From: Carnegiea gigantea
Taxonomy: Eukaryota > Streptophyta > Magnoliopsida > Caryophyllales > Cactaceae
Reading direction: 5' to 3'
NCBI GenBank assembly: GCA_029747015.1
Contig: JAKOGI010000574.1
Location: 221,001-285,000, forward strand
DNA: 64,000 nucleotides
Part shown: positions 1-12,736 of the stretch, one piece after another
Layout: the number at the start of each line of letters is the position of its first letter
How positions within the stretch are numbered: the first letter of the stretch is position 1
Program-made: the position numbers and the translations under genes
The notes under the pieces: generated by a model
Told to the model about the DNA's origin: nothing
The model's database searches: none
Seen by the model: only the letters and a program-made list of their open reading frames with translations

Positions 1-48
1 ATAATAATAATAATAATAACAACAACAACAACAACAATAACAACAATT
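1..48. repeat. (AAT)n/(AAC)n microsatellite at window edge
   Basis: Runs of AAT change to AAC and back. The tract continues beyond the left edge, so its length is unknown. It has the same composition as the compound tract at 61,471-61,585. Confidence 0.9.
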
Positions 49-1110
49 GATAATGTCACTAATTCTAATAAGTGCAAATAAATGTCGATGTTCATGAACT
101 TACTGTAATAATTCGATTGGTACTGTGGTAACACCATTAATAATAAACATAAGACGAGTTGTACCATTACGTCAATATAACATGTATTAAACAACTATTA
201 GCAGTATGAAGGAGAGGAACAAAAACAAAATAAAATAGAACCAAATTAAGTTAACAATAATTGTTATGCTAATAATAAAAATAGAAGTCGAGTGAATTTA
301 CATTATTCATTAAGTCAAGAACTATAATAAAATTTCTTAATCTTGCACTAATCGAGAAAATAACATCTTTGGAGTAGAAGTTGGGCCACTGCTGTCGCTT
401 CAAGCTGCCAGCAAATGATTTTCAATAAAACGGGGAGAGACTCTCAAAGACCAAGTGTGTACATTGCCTGTACTCTTCGAAAACTCACATGTTTCTCAAG
501 CTATACAAAATCAATATGATATTCATATAATGAATCATTTTATGCAATGTTTTGTCACATAAACAAGTGGTCCCATCAATTATCAATCATCAGGGCTTAT
601 ACCCTTCAATTTATCCGTGCGACTGCAACACAGACTTTCCGATCGGCTTGGCAGGTATGCACCTATCTCAAGATCGCTGCATATATCAACAGGGGTCCAC
701 TTCCAGATAATAACCGACAAATCAACTTTACATACACATTTCCTCTCTTCTGTTTGCAAAATAAAGTGTTTTGAAATGCCGGCGCTCAATTAATTAAATC
801 CAAAGCTCATTTTACTACACCGGAATGTACATGCTGAGCTTTGGCTCATTATCCAAATGTTTTTATGCTTTCTGTTTTAGGTAAGAGATCAGTGAATAGT
901 TCCCTTCCTGGCAAGCCAGAAGATAGCAAGAAATGAGCGAGAGTTGAAATCTTGCTGATCGTTAGCTAGCCAAGCACTCACAGTGTTACAGGTAATTTCA
1001 GGTAGCCTTGTTCCGTCATGAAACGGCAACAATGCCTTCAATCAAAAGACTTCCGCTGCAAATCATGAGTAAATAAGTGATTAAGTTAGAATAATCAGGC
1101 ATCATATCTT
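49..1110. other. No gene recognised; AT-rich with a less AT-rich core
   Basis: I see no supported coding exon. The part from about 360 to 1,080 is less AT-rich than its flanks, but its open frames (for example 547-774) match no family I recognise. The first coding exon of the pseudogene at 2,108-8,399 would be expected upstream of 2,108. I did not find it here. Confidence 0.5.
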
Positions 1111-1111
1111 G

Positions 1112-1740
1112 GGGGTGTTACAGTTGAATCCCATTTTATCAACTTCAACTCACTTCTACCAACTTTAACCAAAAAAATTTCGCTTCAACCAACTTAAAAT
1201 TTTCACAATTTTGTCAATTATCATGTAAAAATTAATTATGAAAATACCCTAGAGTAGTTTGTTTTGCGTTGGTGTATTGAAGTAATAATTTGTAAATTAC
1301 TATGTAAAAAATTATATGTATAAAAATTCCCTCAATAGATAAATTACAAAATGCCATAAAATACCTTTTTTTAAGTAAAAATTCATAAATAATTTAAAAA
1401 TTGTTGACATATTAGCATTTACAGCAACGCTTATTAGATTATTAAAATAAATGCATTCTACAAATTTACCAAATTTAAGTTACTTTTAAAATTTTAACAT
1501 TATGCAAAAAATTAAACAAAAAAAATTATTCTCACTTTTTTACATTAACCAACTTCTACCTACCGTACCAAAAAAATATATCAGCTTCTTCCAACTTCAA
1601 TCCACTTCAACCGACTTCAACCCACTTCAACCCACTTCAACAAAAGCATACCTACTTCAACTCAATTATGTCAATATCAACCAACTTCATCCATTTATCA
1701 ACCTCTATTTCCCAACGAAAAGAATAGACTCTTAGATATT
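1112..1740. repeat. Pyrimidine-rich CAACTT-type low-complexity block
   Basis: The + strand is dominated by short imperfect repeats of the form CCAACTTCAA and CCCACTTCAA, densest at 1,540-1,700. The left border reads GGGGGTGTTACAG, an ending similar to that of plant LTRs. It may be a remnant of a transposon or LTR with strong strand asymmetry. The family is not identified. Confidence 0.5.
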
Positions 1741-4225
1741 AGATTTCAAAATAGCAAGTGGTGAAGCATGAGTTACACTCCAGAGACAGCAGTTTGAACC
1801 TGAAACTTTTTCATGTGACATTAATAGATCTTCTATTTTCAGCACATAATTGAAATCTATTACTAGCAATGCTTCTTCTGTGTGCTTTCTAATTTAAGGT
1901 CCCGCTCCCTGCTTTTTCTTGACTCTTGGACTGAAAATCTTTTATGAAATCTTGTGGAGTTCAGAAGCGCAGCAATCTTTTGTTTCTGCTTTTTCCGTTT
2001 TAAGTTGTGGCTTGTTTAATTAGGTATTGTCTAGAGTGGAAGTTTTTACAAATTTCAATTTGTACCGCAGTTGGTTGACAAATTTCTGTGTTTGACATTC
2101 CTCGCAGACATTTTATTTTGCCCTTTGGTATGCATAATCATGACAGTGGGAAACTCGGCAATCATCTTAGGTCTTTGGCCTGTACACTTTTTCTGGACAT
2201 ACTATTGTATCATAAGGTGATTTTTCTAGATCATTTAAATTCCACTGTTCATGCTTTGTAGCATTAGCTGTGATATTTTGCAGTGGACGGTCCACCATTC
2301 TTTAAATTTCTCAAATCACAGAGCTAAGCAAGTAGGACCAGTTTTGAAGATTTTGCTGAGCCCATGCATATTTATTTTGTTGATACTCTGGCCTGTGGCT
2401 GGCATTCTCACAAGCATTCTCGGGGGTGCACTTTATGGCTTTCTCTCACCAGTCTTTGCTACCTTTGATGCGCTTGGAGAAGGGAAAACAAATGAACGCT
2501 ATCATCGTCTCCATGTATGTAATCCCATTATTTCTGCGGCCCTACGTTGAAAAAAAAAAAAAGGAGTGGAAATTGAAAAATCCAACTAAGACACTATCAT
2601 AACATTCTCATTTCTGACATGCTTTCATCAAACTTGCCGGATGGAACTTGGAGTACTATTCAGGGCAGCTTTACTGTTGTTAGAAACTTTAAAGATGTTT
2701 GTTTCAATTCGTATTTTTCAATTATGGATGACCTGCAAAGTCGCAGTCCTCCAGATGCGAAGTATTATGAGATAAGGTTTGTGTTGGTTTTCATGAGTCT
2801 CTGGCAGTTTACCACTCACGCTCCTTCAGCTGCTTTCTGGATAAAACAGAATGCTTTGACATTAGGCCTAGAGACTGTAATTGCCTTCAGAATGTGATTA
2901 ATAAGTTATGGAATGCAACTGATTCTATAAAGCCATCACACTTGTTTCTGTCCATTTTCTTTTCTTTTTTTTTTTTTTTTTTGGGATGAACTTTCCACTT
3001 GTTTTATGTTGTGCCTTCTGGTAGGAAATTTAGGATGCCCTTTTCCAGACCTTCATGCATTGGACCTGTGTGCTGTTCAATTATATTAGCACGATGTCCA
3101 CTAGCAATATCATCTCTCGACATTTTGTACTTATATTTTTCCTCCATGTTGTGATAGTTTGCTCGTGGAACAAAGTTTAGGATTGTTCTTTATTCTTGAT
3201 GTAAAATTTTTACCAATATTGGTAACTTCTCGCAGACTCCTATATCCTCCTGGTGCTCGTTTGGCCGGTGTTCTTGGGATATTGTTCAATGTACTGGTCA
3301 TCTCACTAGTGGCCTTATTCAAAAGCCCTCACATGCTTTTCAAGGGGTGGCAGCGTCTCCTACATGACCTGGTTGGTCGTGAGGGTCCTTTCCTAGAGAC
3401 AATATGTGTCCCTTATTGCAGGTCTTGCTATTCTTCTTTGGCCATTGGCAGTTGTCGGGGCTGTATTGGGTTCTATGGTTTCAAGTGTCTTCCTAGGTGC
3501 TTATCCAGGGGTTGTTGCTTACCAGATTAGCCTCCAAACTGACGTGCAGTCCACTTTTAGTGACATACTTTTGTTGTTGTTCTCATTCTGCATCAATTAA
3601 GTTCAATCCCCCCCCCCGGGGGGGCCCTGGCCAATGCATTTTGGATCCGAGTGTCTGACTTGGATAATTGGGACAACACCATTATATTGGCAGCATACCT
3701 AAGTGATCACTCCTAACCTCCCAGGTACTTAGTACTCATAAGCATTCCTTATTGGATAAAGAAGTGGCTTATTGGCATTTCATGTGGGCTGGTAGTGTAA
3801 ATAGTTATGGTTACATGTGTGGACTGATACTGTAAATACTCATGATAACAGAACCCACTATCACTCAAGAGTTTACATTGGACAGCCAGGGAAAGGAGGA
3901 AACGAGGAGGGCAAGGGGAACAAAAAATAGAAGTAAAGAACAGAGGAAGGCATGACTAGCTGTGGCTTTCAGTCCACTAGAGCCTTTTCATTACAATCAT
4001 TCACCTTCTGCAATAAACAACAATAACAACAAAGCAGGATGAATACCACCAAAGTAGGGAACCAGATCTACGCAACGTATTCCTCCACGTGATTGACTGA
4101 AAACTTCTTCTATTTTGGAAAAAGCAATTTAAAAAAAGAAAAACCTCATGAAAACAATTGAGGAGAAAAAAGCAATCTATGCATTAAAATTTATGGACCA
4201 GATAACCACATATAGCAGGAAAAAG

Positions 4226-4270
4226 AGGGCCGCCTTCTTTCTTTTTTTTTTTTGGGGGGGGGGGGGCGGT
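4226..4270. repeat. Adjacent T and G homopolymers
   Basis: A run of T is followed directly by a run of G of about a dozen bases. It makes a short G-rich stretch in the intron of the pseudogene. It is also a spot prone to sequencing error. Confidence 0.85.
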
Positions 4271-4399
4271 GGGGCTAAGGACAAAAGATCAAGTAGTCAA
4301 GCTAGATTCCACGGGAGACAGAAGACGGACATAGACTTGATTACTGAACTCCAGAGGTGCAGTCAATTGCATGGATCCTTGATTGCCACGAACTGAGAG

Positions 4400-6350
4400 G
4401 TGCTGCTCCCCAATGCCTTACAACCTTACCTGGATTATTATTGGGCTTCCCTTTCTTCTTTTAGCTTCACTGATAGTGATCCTTATTGAGGTCCTCACTG
4501 GGACATCCACTTAACCCCTCGTAGCATGCCCAGTCCATCTAAGTCTCTTTTTACACATCTTGTCATCAAGCATCTAATATCTACTTTTTCATGATATCTT
4601 CATTTCGGAGTTTATCTTTCCTGTTGTGATCACACATCCACCTGGCATCCTTGTATCCAATACGCCTCTGGTGCTTATGCTTGTGCTTGCTTGTGCTTGC
4701 TTGTGCTTGTGCTGGTGTAATTGGCTGAGACTGTGACATATAACATCAGATGTGACAATCACCCTATTGAAATTTCCTGTATGTTCCATCAGCATCCTTT
4801 TGTTGAACAGAACCCGCTGGCCACTCCTCCATTGTTGCCTGCATGCTTCAATGATGTCTTTGTGATGTGATTAATCCAAAGTATATTCTGTTATGTTTCT
4901 TCTGTACATCATGATGACCAATTTAACCTGGACATGTGAAAAGTTCCATTCTCTAATAAACTTGCACTCAAGGTGCTCATCTTAGTCCAACTTTGCACCT
5001 TTGGACTCTAAGGTTCTTCCTTAGATGTCAAACTTCTTGATGTTACACAATGCCTCACCTTGTTCCATAAAGACAATGTCACTGCTATATGCATCATCAA
5101 GTCATGTCTGTCATCTTAAATTCTCCTCGCAAGCTCATCAGTGACAGTCACCACTTTAAATATGAACGGGCACAAGGAAGATCCCCAGTGAAGTCCAACA
5201 TGACTAGGAAGGTCGTTGGTACATCTCCTGAGTCTTTGGACACTAGTCTTTCCTGAGTCATATTTCAGACATATTTGTTACGGCTTAAATGCAGGCATCC
5301 TCTTGACATTTTTTTAATCTAAAATGACCATAGTACCCTCCCCCCCCAAGGACCATGTGCTATTACCTTTGTTTCTATAGAGTTCTATAGCATAATTTTT
5401 TCTCTATTGTCTGTCTCTGTAGAGTTCTATAATATATTTGTCTCTATAGAGTTCTGTAACATATTTGTCTCTATCGTCTCTCTCTATAGAGTTCTATAAC
5501 ATATTTCTTTAGAGCTCCCGTATTAATCTCTTTTATCTCCCTCTCGTCAACAACATTGTCATTCATTAGTTTCACTCATTCATAGTTGGTATAGTTTTCT
5601 TCTAGACAACACCATGAATGTGTCATCATTTCATTAGTCTAGGATGTTGCTAGTCTAAATTGTCTAGGATCTTATCTTGCTAGTCCTCAGGATCATATCT
5701 ACCAGTTCAGTTTTCCAAGTTATGCTTTCTTCAGAGCTTCCATCAAAAATTTGGTCAGTCCCACGACTATCCCGTTTTCACTTTCTTTCTATTTAATTCT
5801 TAATCTCTGCCACTGCCATAAGCTGAATTAATCTAAAGTTAAGTATTACTCTTTGGTTGGAGTCGTGGACTCTAAATATATCAAGCCTTTCCCTTGATCA
5901 TTAAAGAACTATGAAAGTACATTTAATACTTCTCATTTGATCTTCTCCTCATCCACAATCACCTCATCTTCTTCATCCTTGATTCTTCCTACTCAATCCA
6001 GGTCCTTTGATCTCCTATCCCAAGCCTTTGCTAGGTTAAAAATATATCTCCCCTTTATGCCTTACTGCAATATAGCCCCCAAAGGCACAGCACTGGCAGC
6101 ACTGCAGCAGACATCTTCGATGCTTAGCACTCGCTTTGCCTCTTTCTTTTATGGCTGTCTAGCTTTATTCGCCTCTGCTTCCAGCTTTTCATTAGACTCT
6201 AAAGGTCGCTTGTTTGGACTTGATCTTGAATTTTCATTACCGAACTTCTCTCTGATTAGTCAATAATCTTTATTTAAAGATCCCCAAAGTTTCTCTACTG
6301 CCTTGTTAATTTCCTTTGCAATGCAGTCCTACATGCTGTATGGCTGCTTT
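4400..6350 (-). mobile_element. Decayed LINE (RTE-like) inside the pseudogene intron
   Basis: Read on the - strand, the segment gives degraded pieces of a plant LINE polyprotein in the right order. At about 6,030-5,930 is the linker before the reverse transcriptase (DLDWVGRIKDEEDEVIVDEE). At about 5,240-4,910 are RT pieces (SHVGLHWGSSLCPF, TDELARRI, SSDIVF, LESKGAKL). At about 4,850-4,480 are C-terminal pieces (NKRMLMEHTGNFNR, RLRWTGHA). Many stops and frame breaks show it is long dead. It lies antisense to the host gene in the roughly 3 kb intron between 3,525 and 6,563. The ends are approximate. Confidence 0.7.
5370..5510 (+). repeat. Short tandem repeat, TCTCTATAGAGTTCTATAAC unit
   Basis: About four imperfect copies of a 27 bp unit start near 5,371, 5,414, 5,441 and 5,480. 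The CTATAGAG core of each unit is self-complementary. The block lies between the linker and RT pieces of the antisense LINE relic. Confidence 0.75.
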
Positions 6351-7375
6351 TATCCCTCTCTTGCTTTCAAGATGGGCGATTCACCCCCCCCAAAAAAAAA
6401 AGCGATCCTTATATCAGTAATGCTGTCCCACAGTTCCTAATCTTTCTTCTACTGGGCCAACTAATCACACTTCTTCCTTAGTGTATCGTATGCAATCTGT
6501 GAATTTATTGGTTTATATTTCCGTAAGTTTTTCTTAAAGTTGCATTATTCATGTAAATGCAGGAGTCTTCCCTCCTGATGGGACTTCGTTATATTGTTGC
6601 AGCAGTGGCCATCTTTGATGATTACAGCAATGATATCCTGGACATGCCAGAAGGAACTTGTTTTCCAAGGTGCTGTTCACAAAAAGCTCTGATACTTCAT
6701 TTATAGAAATGGCCAAATTGACCATACTAATTGTGCACCCAAATACAGCCATTAGCTGGAAGCCTGGAACTCACCCTAGCTGAACAGTCCATCAAACTGG
6801 GGTGAATGCGGCACAAATCCATTCTGACTTACTGACAAGTCTACTTTTCATGAGTCTATAGTTCATTTTTTTTTTTTTGGTAATGTTTTCCTCTGTTAAC
6901 AGGCCTTGATATAGAAAGAATGATGCATCAGAACACACTCAATCACGTGCACCATCGTTCTCAAGGCCCAAATCCTTCCAAAGGTTCCCCTCTGGAAGTG
7001 CTTCTTTCAAGAACCCTATGGTTGACTTGAAACCACTTGAGGTATACTATTCAATGAACCAGATTTGCCTACATGCTTGTTAATAGTATGCTATGTCGTG
7101 ATTTTAGCTAATCAAATGCTTCTCTTGGGATACTCTAATGCTAATTCACCCCAATCTCTAACAGCTACTGGATGACTTATTCAAAGAGTGCCATCACCAT
7201 GGAGAGAGACTGGTCTCTGAAGGGCTGACATCAGTGAAGGACGTTGAAGAAGCCAAAACTGGAAGAGACAGCATGGTGTTTTCAGCATTGGTCTACCTGC
7301 TTATTGCATATTGCAGATGCTCATGCGCTCTGCAAAAGCTAATTCCCAGGGATTGTTGTTAAGTATGTAACATTT

Positions 7376-7378
<3 letters not shown>

Positions 7379-7409
<31 letters not shown>
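7379..7409. repeat. (CT)n microsatellite in an intron
   Basis: About 15 CT dinucleotides are followed by a short T run. They lie between the exons ending at 7,362 and starting at 7,502 of the pseudogene, where they form the polypyrimidine part of that intron. Confidence 0.95.
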
Positions 7410-7413
<4 letters not shown>

Positions 7414-8399
7414 TTTTTTTTTAAAAATTTTTTATGGTGCAGCACAAGGAACTCAGTAACTAGAGGGGCAACTGATTTACGTTCATATTCCCGGTGTGTA
7501 GGTGAAAATGTTACAGAGATGACCAGTGCAAATAGACCGAAAGAGAAATTTTTTGATTGGTTTTACAACCCACTTCTGGTAATGAAGGATCAGATCAAAG
7601 CAGAAACCTCTCAAAAGTGGAGGAGAATTACCTTGCCAAATTGGTTTTATTAGGTGGAGACCCTGAAAGATTAAAAAGCTCTTCTATAATAAACCCTCTT
7701 GAATCCGACGTTAAAAGAGCAGAGGTTGAGGCATTGGCTCGCAGGTAAATCTGGTCCCTGTTCTTGTGATGTCGTTCCTCTGTGTTTGACGCTTACTATA
7801 GATTTGGACTTGAAATTAATAAAGCAAATTCTTGAGTATTTGAAGTTGTTACGAACAGGGTGAATATAACATGCTATACTCCGTATGGTCCAGTTTTCAT
7901 GCCCCCCTCCCCCCCCCACCCGGCTCTTTTTCTGAGTTGATTAGCTCGGTAATTTCTTATTTTAGGTTGATTAAAGAAAGAGCTATTTTTATTCAGGAAT
8001 GACATTTCTCTTGACCATTTTATCCAATTTCTTGCACATCTAATTTTGTATTAACCTGTCAAATGTTGATGAAGACTCCGAGGCATTATGAAATCAATCT
8101 CAAGGTATCCAACTGTTAGACTTTGTGTTGAAGCTCTAGGCAAATTCATGCTTGAAACATGGGGAAAGAAGAACGGTGAAAGCCAATCGAGCAATGGAGC
8201 TAGGTCAATGCCAACACAAAAAGGTAGCTTTGTCCAATTCCTGAGTGAAAGATCGTTCAAGAGGATGAATAATGGCAGTTCTGACAACGAGTCCTATGAT
8301 CATATTGAAAGGGATGTCAAAATACAATCAGGATACTCTGTATATGTTCGCATTGTATGCAAAGTGTTGTACTTGGCAATTGTAACTGTGATTATTTAG

Positions 8400-10234
8400 T
8401 AGTTTGGATTTGATTTTGAAGCTTGTCTATAATTTCATGACCTTGTCTCTAGGAATGTTGACCCCGGCTTGTTTTCAATGGAGAAAAATGAGATCTGTAC
8501 ATTTTTCTTTTCAAATGGCATTTTGTAGAAGATTCTCAATTCTTGTACCTAACTTCATGGAGTGCTATGTTTGGTTTTCCAAAATTAGGTTTTTTTTTAG
8601 GGGGGTGTTACAGCTTAGCAATATGAATATGGAAAATTTGAATTTTCGAGTAGTTCAATGTGACCCTTCACTCTCCAACTCCCCCCCGGTATGGACCTCC
8701 AAATCTAAACTTCATCGCTAAATTATTCTCAATACGTACTTTCAATCATTATTTTGAATTCTGTCTTGAGTCCTTATATTAAGATTAATTGAGTTATCAA
8801 GTTACGAGAAAAATTTTAGAGATGTTTGAAGAAATATCGATTTTACTACTTCTTGTTGGAATTTTGTAGGATTTGACAAGCTTGAACAATGATTTCATTC
8901 AATTCAAGAAGTTTCAATGAACATTGAGCAAAAATTTCCAAAACTCATATGATGTTTAAGCATTTGTTTAAGAGTTGCATAGATGGTTAAAAAACAACCA
9001 TATCTATTGCTACTGGAATTGACGTGTATATGGAAAAAGACTTTAAAAACCTAAAAATCTTAGACGTGATTATTGTTGTTGATGATTTCATATTTTGATT
9101 TGATTGATTGACCTTCTAGGATTTGATCATCTCAATTTGTTCTCATATCAATCTAAGAATTTGATTGAAAGAATTAAATTTAATCATTGACTCGGCAAAA
9201 CCTTCAGTATTTGGAATATTTGATGTATACATTTTTCTTGATGAATTTATAAATGTTAGTGACAAATATTTGCTTATTATATTGTATTTGGACTATTTCA
9301 TACTGATTATGCAAATAATTTTTTTTTATGAATTCATAAATTTTAGTAATGAATATTTGTTTGTTTGGATGTAGTGGAGTATTTTCATATTGAATGCACC
9401 ATTAACTTTTTGATAAGTTTATGAACTTTAGTGATGATCATTTGTGTTATTTTGTTGTGTTTGGACTATTGCATGTTCAATGTGCAATTTGTTAATAAAC
9501 ATATCAATTTTCATTATGGACATCTATTAATTGTTAATGAATTTATGCAAAGAACTAAGTAGTGAACGTATGTGCAAGTTCCTAGCATATTGGTTAATAC
9601 ATATGCAAAGCGGGATGATGAAAATTTGCATAAAGATAATCGATATTAAAAAGCATAGACATGTTTTGGAAAATTCATTACTATTGTTTTATAATTCATC
9701 AATCTATTAAAAAATTCAATTATAAAACATTTCATGTACTCCATTCTTTATCTATATACTTTTACATGAATAAATAAATACTTACAATCATGATTTTTTA
9801 AAGAAAATTCGGAGAAATACATGTTTTAGTTAAAATATTCATCACACCCGTATTAATTTCATCAATACTGCATTGACAAATTTTGATTGAACTGCAAGTG
9901 AACTTGATATAAGTTGTAATTTAAGTAATTAATGTGTTGATAAAAAAACATTTATATATAAAGACATAAATTTATCAATATTGTTGCAAAGTTCATCAAA
10001 ACACAAGAATTCATAAGTTTGTTATTAAAATTCACCACTATAAAAAAAATCATCAATTTATTACAAAGATTCAGTAGTTCATGAACCGGATTTCACATGC
10101 ATGTGCATGTCACTCAGCTAGACTGCTTGCCTAAGTACTCCATGGAGTAAGATATAATTTACAAACGACTTTGGTCAACTAACATAATGTATTCCTCAAG
10201 TGGTTAATGGGGCTTAGGAAGTGAGCATTATAGA
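8400..10234. other. AT-rich intergenic DNA with diverged ~85 bp repeats
   Basis: No coding region is supported. At 9,240, 9,328, 9,412 and more weakly 9,493 the phrase GAATTTATAAATGTTAGTGA or a variant recurs, followed by ATTTG, which gives three to four diverged units of about 85 bp. Between 9,680 and 10,090 similar phrases appear in the complementary sense (AATTCATAAG, TTCATCA). The region may therefore be an old element with long inverted arms. Confidence 0.5.
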
Positions 10235-12142
10235 TAGACCTAGCAAAACTGACCTAAGATCCGAAACCTGAACTGAACGACCTGGACCTATACCCGAACC
10301 AACACCGGAAATGGGATGAACCAATCTGGAACTGACCATCCAAAATAAGCCGATCCATAACCGAATGAAACCCAAATTCTAGCATGAACTAAAATGACCC
10401 ACATCCGAAATGACCCGACTCAATTCAAACCCGATCCATAGTGATCTGACCTGAAGTGTACCGAACATGGACAACTAGAACTCGAACCAAACCATATCCA
10501 ATTTGAAATCGATCCAATTCTTACCCGACTCAATTTTATTCAAATGAAACCCAAACCCGAGTATACCCTACCAAAATATAACCCAAACCAAAGTATACTC
10601 ATAACCTATCAACCCAAAATGATTTCTAATTCCCTAGTTTTCATTGCTAGGGCCTAGAAGAAAAGCTCCTACAGAAATTTAGTGCAAGTTTTAATGAACA
10701 AGTAAGTTATAATCCAACTATTAACGATAGTGCATGATGTCATTAAAGTCTTTTAACCAGAAGATAAAATATAATATTGTTGACATATTTCAATTAGGCG
10801 GCTACCGACGAGTAGGAGATTAAGGCAGGGTTAGGCAGCGACCAATGAGTAGGACACTGAGGGAAGGTTAGGCATTGGCTGGCAAGTAAGAGACTGACTA
10901 AGGAATGGTTAGGGCTTTAGACAGTGAGAGACAGGGGACTTAAGCAAACCAACTATCACGGTCTTAACTGTCGAGTCTATCGTGAAGGTTTTCAGTTTTC
11001 AATTTCACTTAGGTTTTACTTCATAAAATAATAAAATTTTTAAATTATCAGCAGTAGTTTTTTTTTTTTTTTGGGCTTTAGACTTTTGGGGGGAATTGTA
11101 AATTTTTCAAGCTCAGTTAATTGAGTTTAGGTGGAAAAAGAAAAATAACTTAAGAGGAAAATTTTATAAATGAAATCAATTAAAAACTTAAGAGGAAAAA
11201 ATAAATAGTTAATAGCTTTAAATTTTCAATTCGATAGATATGTAGGAAAATATAAGAGAAAAAAATATTTAGTCAAAATAGGATTTAAGAAAAGATAAGC
11301 ACGGTTAATAAATGTTAAACTTATTAGGATCTAACAATCCTCTTTTACTATTTGATTCACTTAATAACTTAATACAATACACGCTTGATTATATTATCAT
11401 TATATGACTACTATCGAAAATGCCGCACTACTGATCTACGATTCTAAATCGTCTTCATAACATGTTTAATTTTGCATAATCATATTCAAGAATATATATT
11501 TGCATATGATCTCATAATAATGTGACTCGTTTTAATTTTGGACAATTAAATTCTAAGTCTTGAGTTGCGATAATGAACATTCACAATCATATAAATGTAA
11601 TGCTAATTGACACATACTCATGTATTGCTGTTACTTTTGAGTTTTGACTCATTAGGCACATATAGATCAAAGTTGTTAATCTCACAAAGACAAATCTTTG
11701 AATTTTGATGTATGATAACTTAACAAGCTAACAAAGAACATTGATTTGATTATTGAAAATGATAACTTGAACCAATCTATTTCTGTTTACTAGCTCCAAA
11801 TACGACAAACGTGAAGTTATGAACCAACTATGGGGTCAAAGTAAAAATTTTATTATTTTCATTCTTTTTTTTGGTCATTTTTCAATGTATGTTTTGGTAT
11901 TGGGCCTTATGAGACCATTGACTCATGATTTGCATTAGATTGGTTCACTAATTTTGTCATAACATGACCTCAATTGAGATAATTGAAACTTAATTTTACG
12001 AACATAATCCTTTGAATAATTGCATGACACGCCTGATATAAGGTCAAGGAAGGTTATATACTTGTATGTGTAAGTTGCTAACTTTCTTAGTAAATTTATA
12101 ACTTAGCCCATTAGATTTTCCATAGCATAAGTCCCTTTTAAT

Positions 12143-12241
<99 letters not shown>

Positions 12242-12736
12242 GTAAAAAGAAGTGTTCTAAATATGAAAAACAAATGTATAATTGTTAACGTTTGAATTAA
12301 AAGAGGAATATAGAATAAATGAACTTGTCTAATTAAACAAGTTTTATCTTTTAAATACAATTTAGGATTAAAAATGACTATATTGAAAGTATACAATGAT
12401 TCAAAACTAATGCGACTTGATTTGTACTCGATCCTATTTACAACCGACCCGATATTGACCCAAACATTAAACTGAATCCCACTTGGCCCGAATTAGACTC
12501 AACCAACACCCGATCCCAACCGAGCTACTATAGACAACCCGAAACAAACCCGACCCCAATTTCATCCAAACCAAACCTATGCCCGACCCGAACATCATTG
12601 ATCCAAAAGTGACCCAAACCCGAACTTTATATAAACTGAACTCGACCCCGGCCCGAATATGGTTGACCAGAAAGTGACTCGAAAAGAACTAAGACTCAAC
12701 CCGTACCCGACCCAAATGACCCATTTGTCAGGTCTA
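10235..12736. mobile_element. Unidentified 2.5 kb element with short inverted ends and CCCGA-rich ends
   Basis: The left end reads TAGACCTAGCAAAA. The right end, complemented, reads TAGACCTGACAAA, so the termini are inverted copies apart from two bases. Just inside each end is a block rich in ACCCGA/CCCGAACC words (about 10,260-10,620 and 12,420-12,720), both with the C-rich strand on +. The interior is AT-rich, non-coding as far as I can see, and contains a (TA)n tract. No transposase is visible. It looks like a non-autonomous DNA transposon, but I cannot assign a superfamily or a clear target duplication. Confidence 0.55.
12143..12240. repeat. (TA)n microsatellite
   Basis: A nearly pure TA tract with two TG or CA interruptions. 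Open frames running through it on the - strand are repeat artefacts. Confidence 0.97.

Larger units (their letters stand above)
2108..8399 (+). pseudogene. Broken At3g27390-like membrane protein gene
   Basis: The pieces match, in order, a plant family of uncharacterised multi-pass membrane proteins (Arabidopsis At3g27390 type, about 590 residues). Recognisable exons are 2,108-2,216 (GNSAIILGLWPVH), 2,322-2,514 (LILWPVAGI, GGALYGFLSP), about 2,640-2,776 (DGTWST), 3,236-3,525 (KSPHMLFKGW, GREGPFLETICVP, LLWPLAVVGAVLGSM), 6,563-6,669 (DMPEGTCFPR), 6,903-7,041, 7,165-7,362, 7,502-7,744 (GDPERLK) and 8,075-8,399. Most borders are GT-AG and phases agree. Lesions: no AG acceptor before 2,640; a +1 shift near 3,413; AT instead of GT after 3,525; in-frame TGA at 6,907-6,909; frame changes near 7,286 and 7,605. 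The N-terminal exon was not found upstream. The number of lesions favours a pseudogene. Since several are single-base indels, assembly error could explain some of them. The molecular function of the family is unknown to me. Confidence 0.85.

Noticed and set aside
8595..8620. GGGGGGTGTTACAG as an LTR end
   Set aside because: The terminal word alone, without a partner, target duplication or primer site, is not enough.
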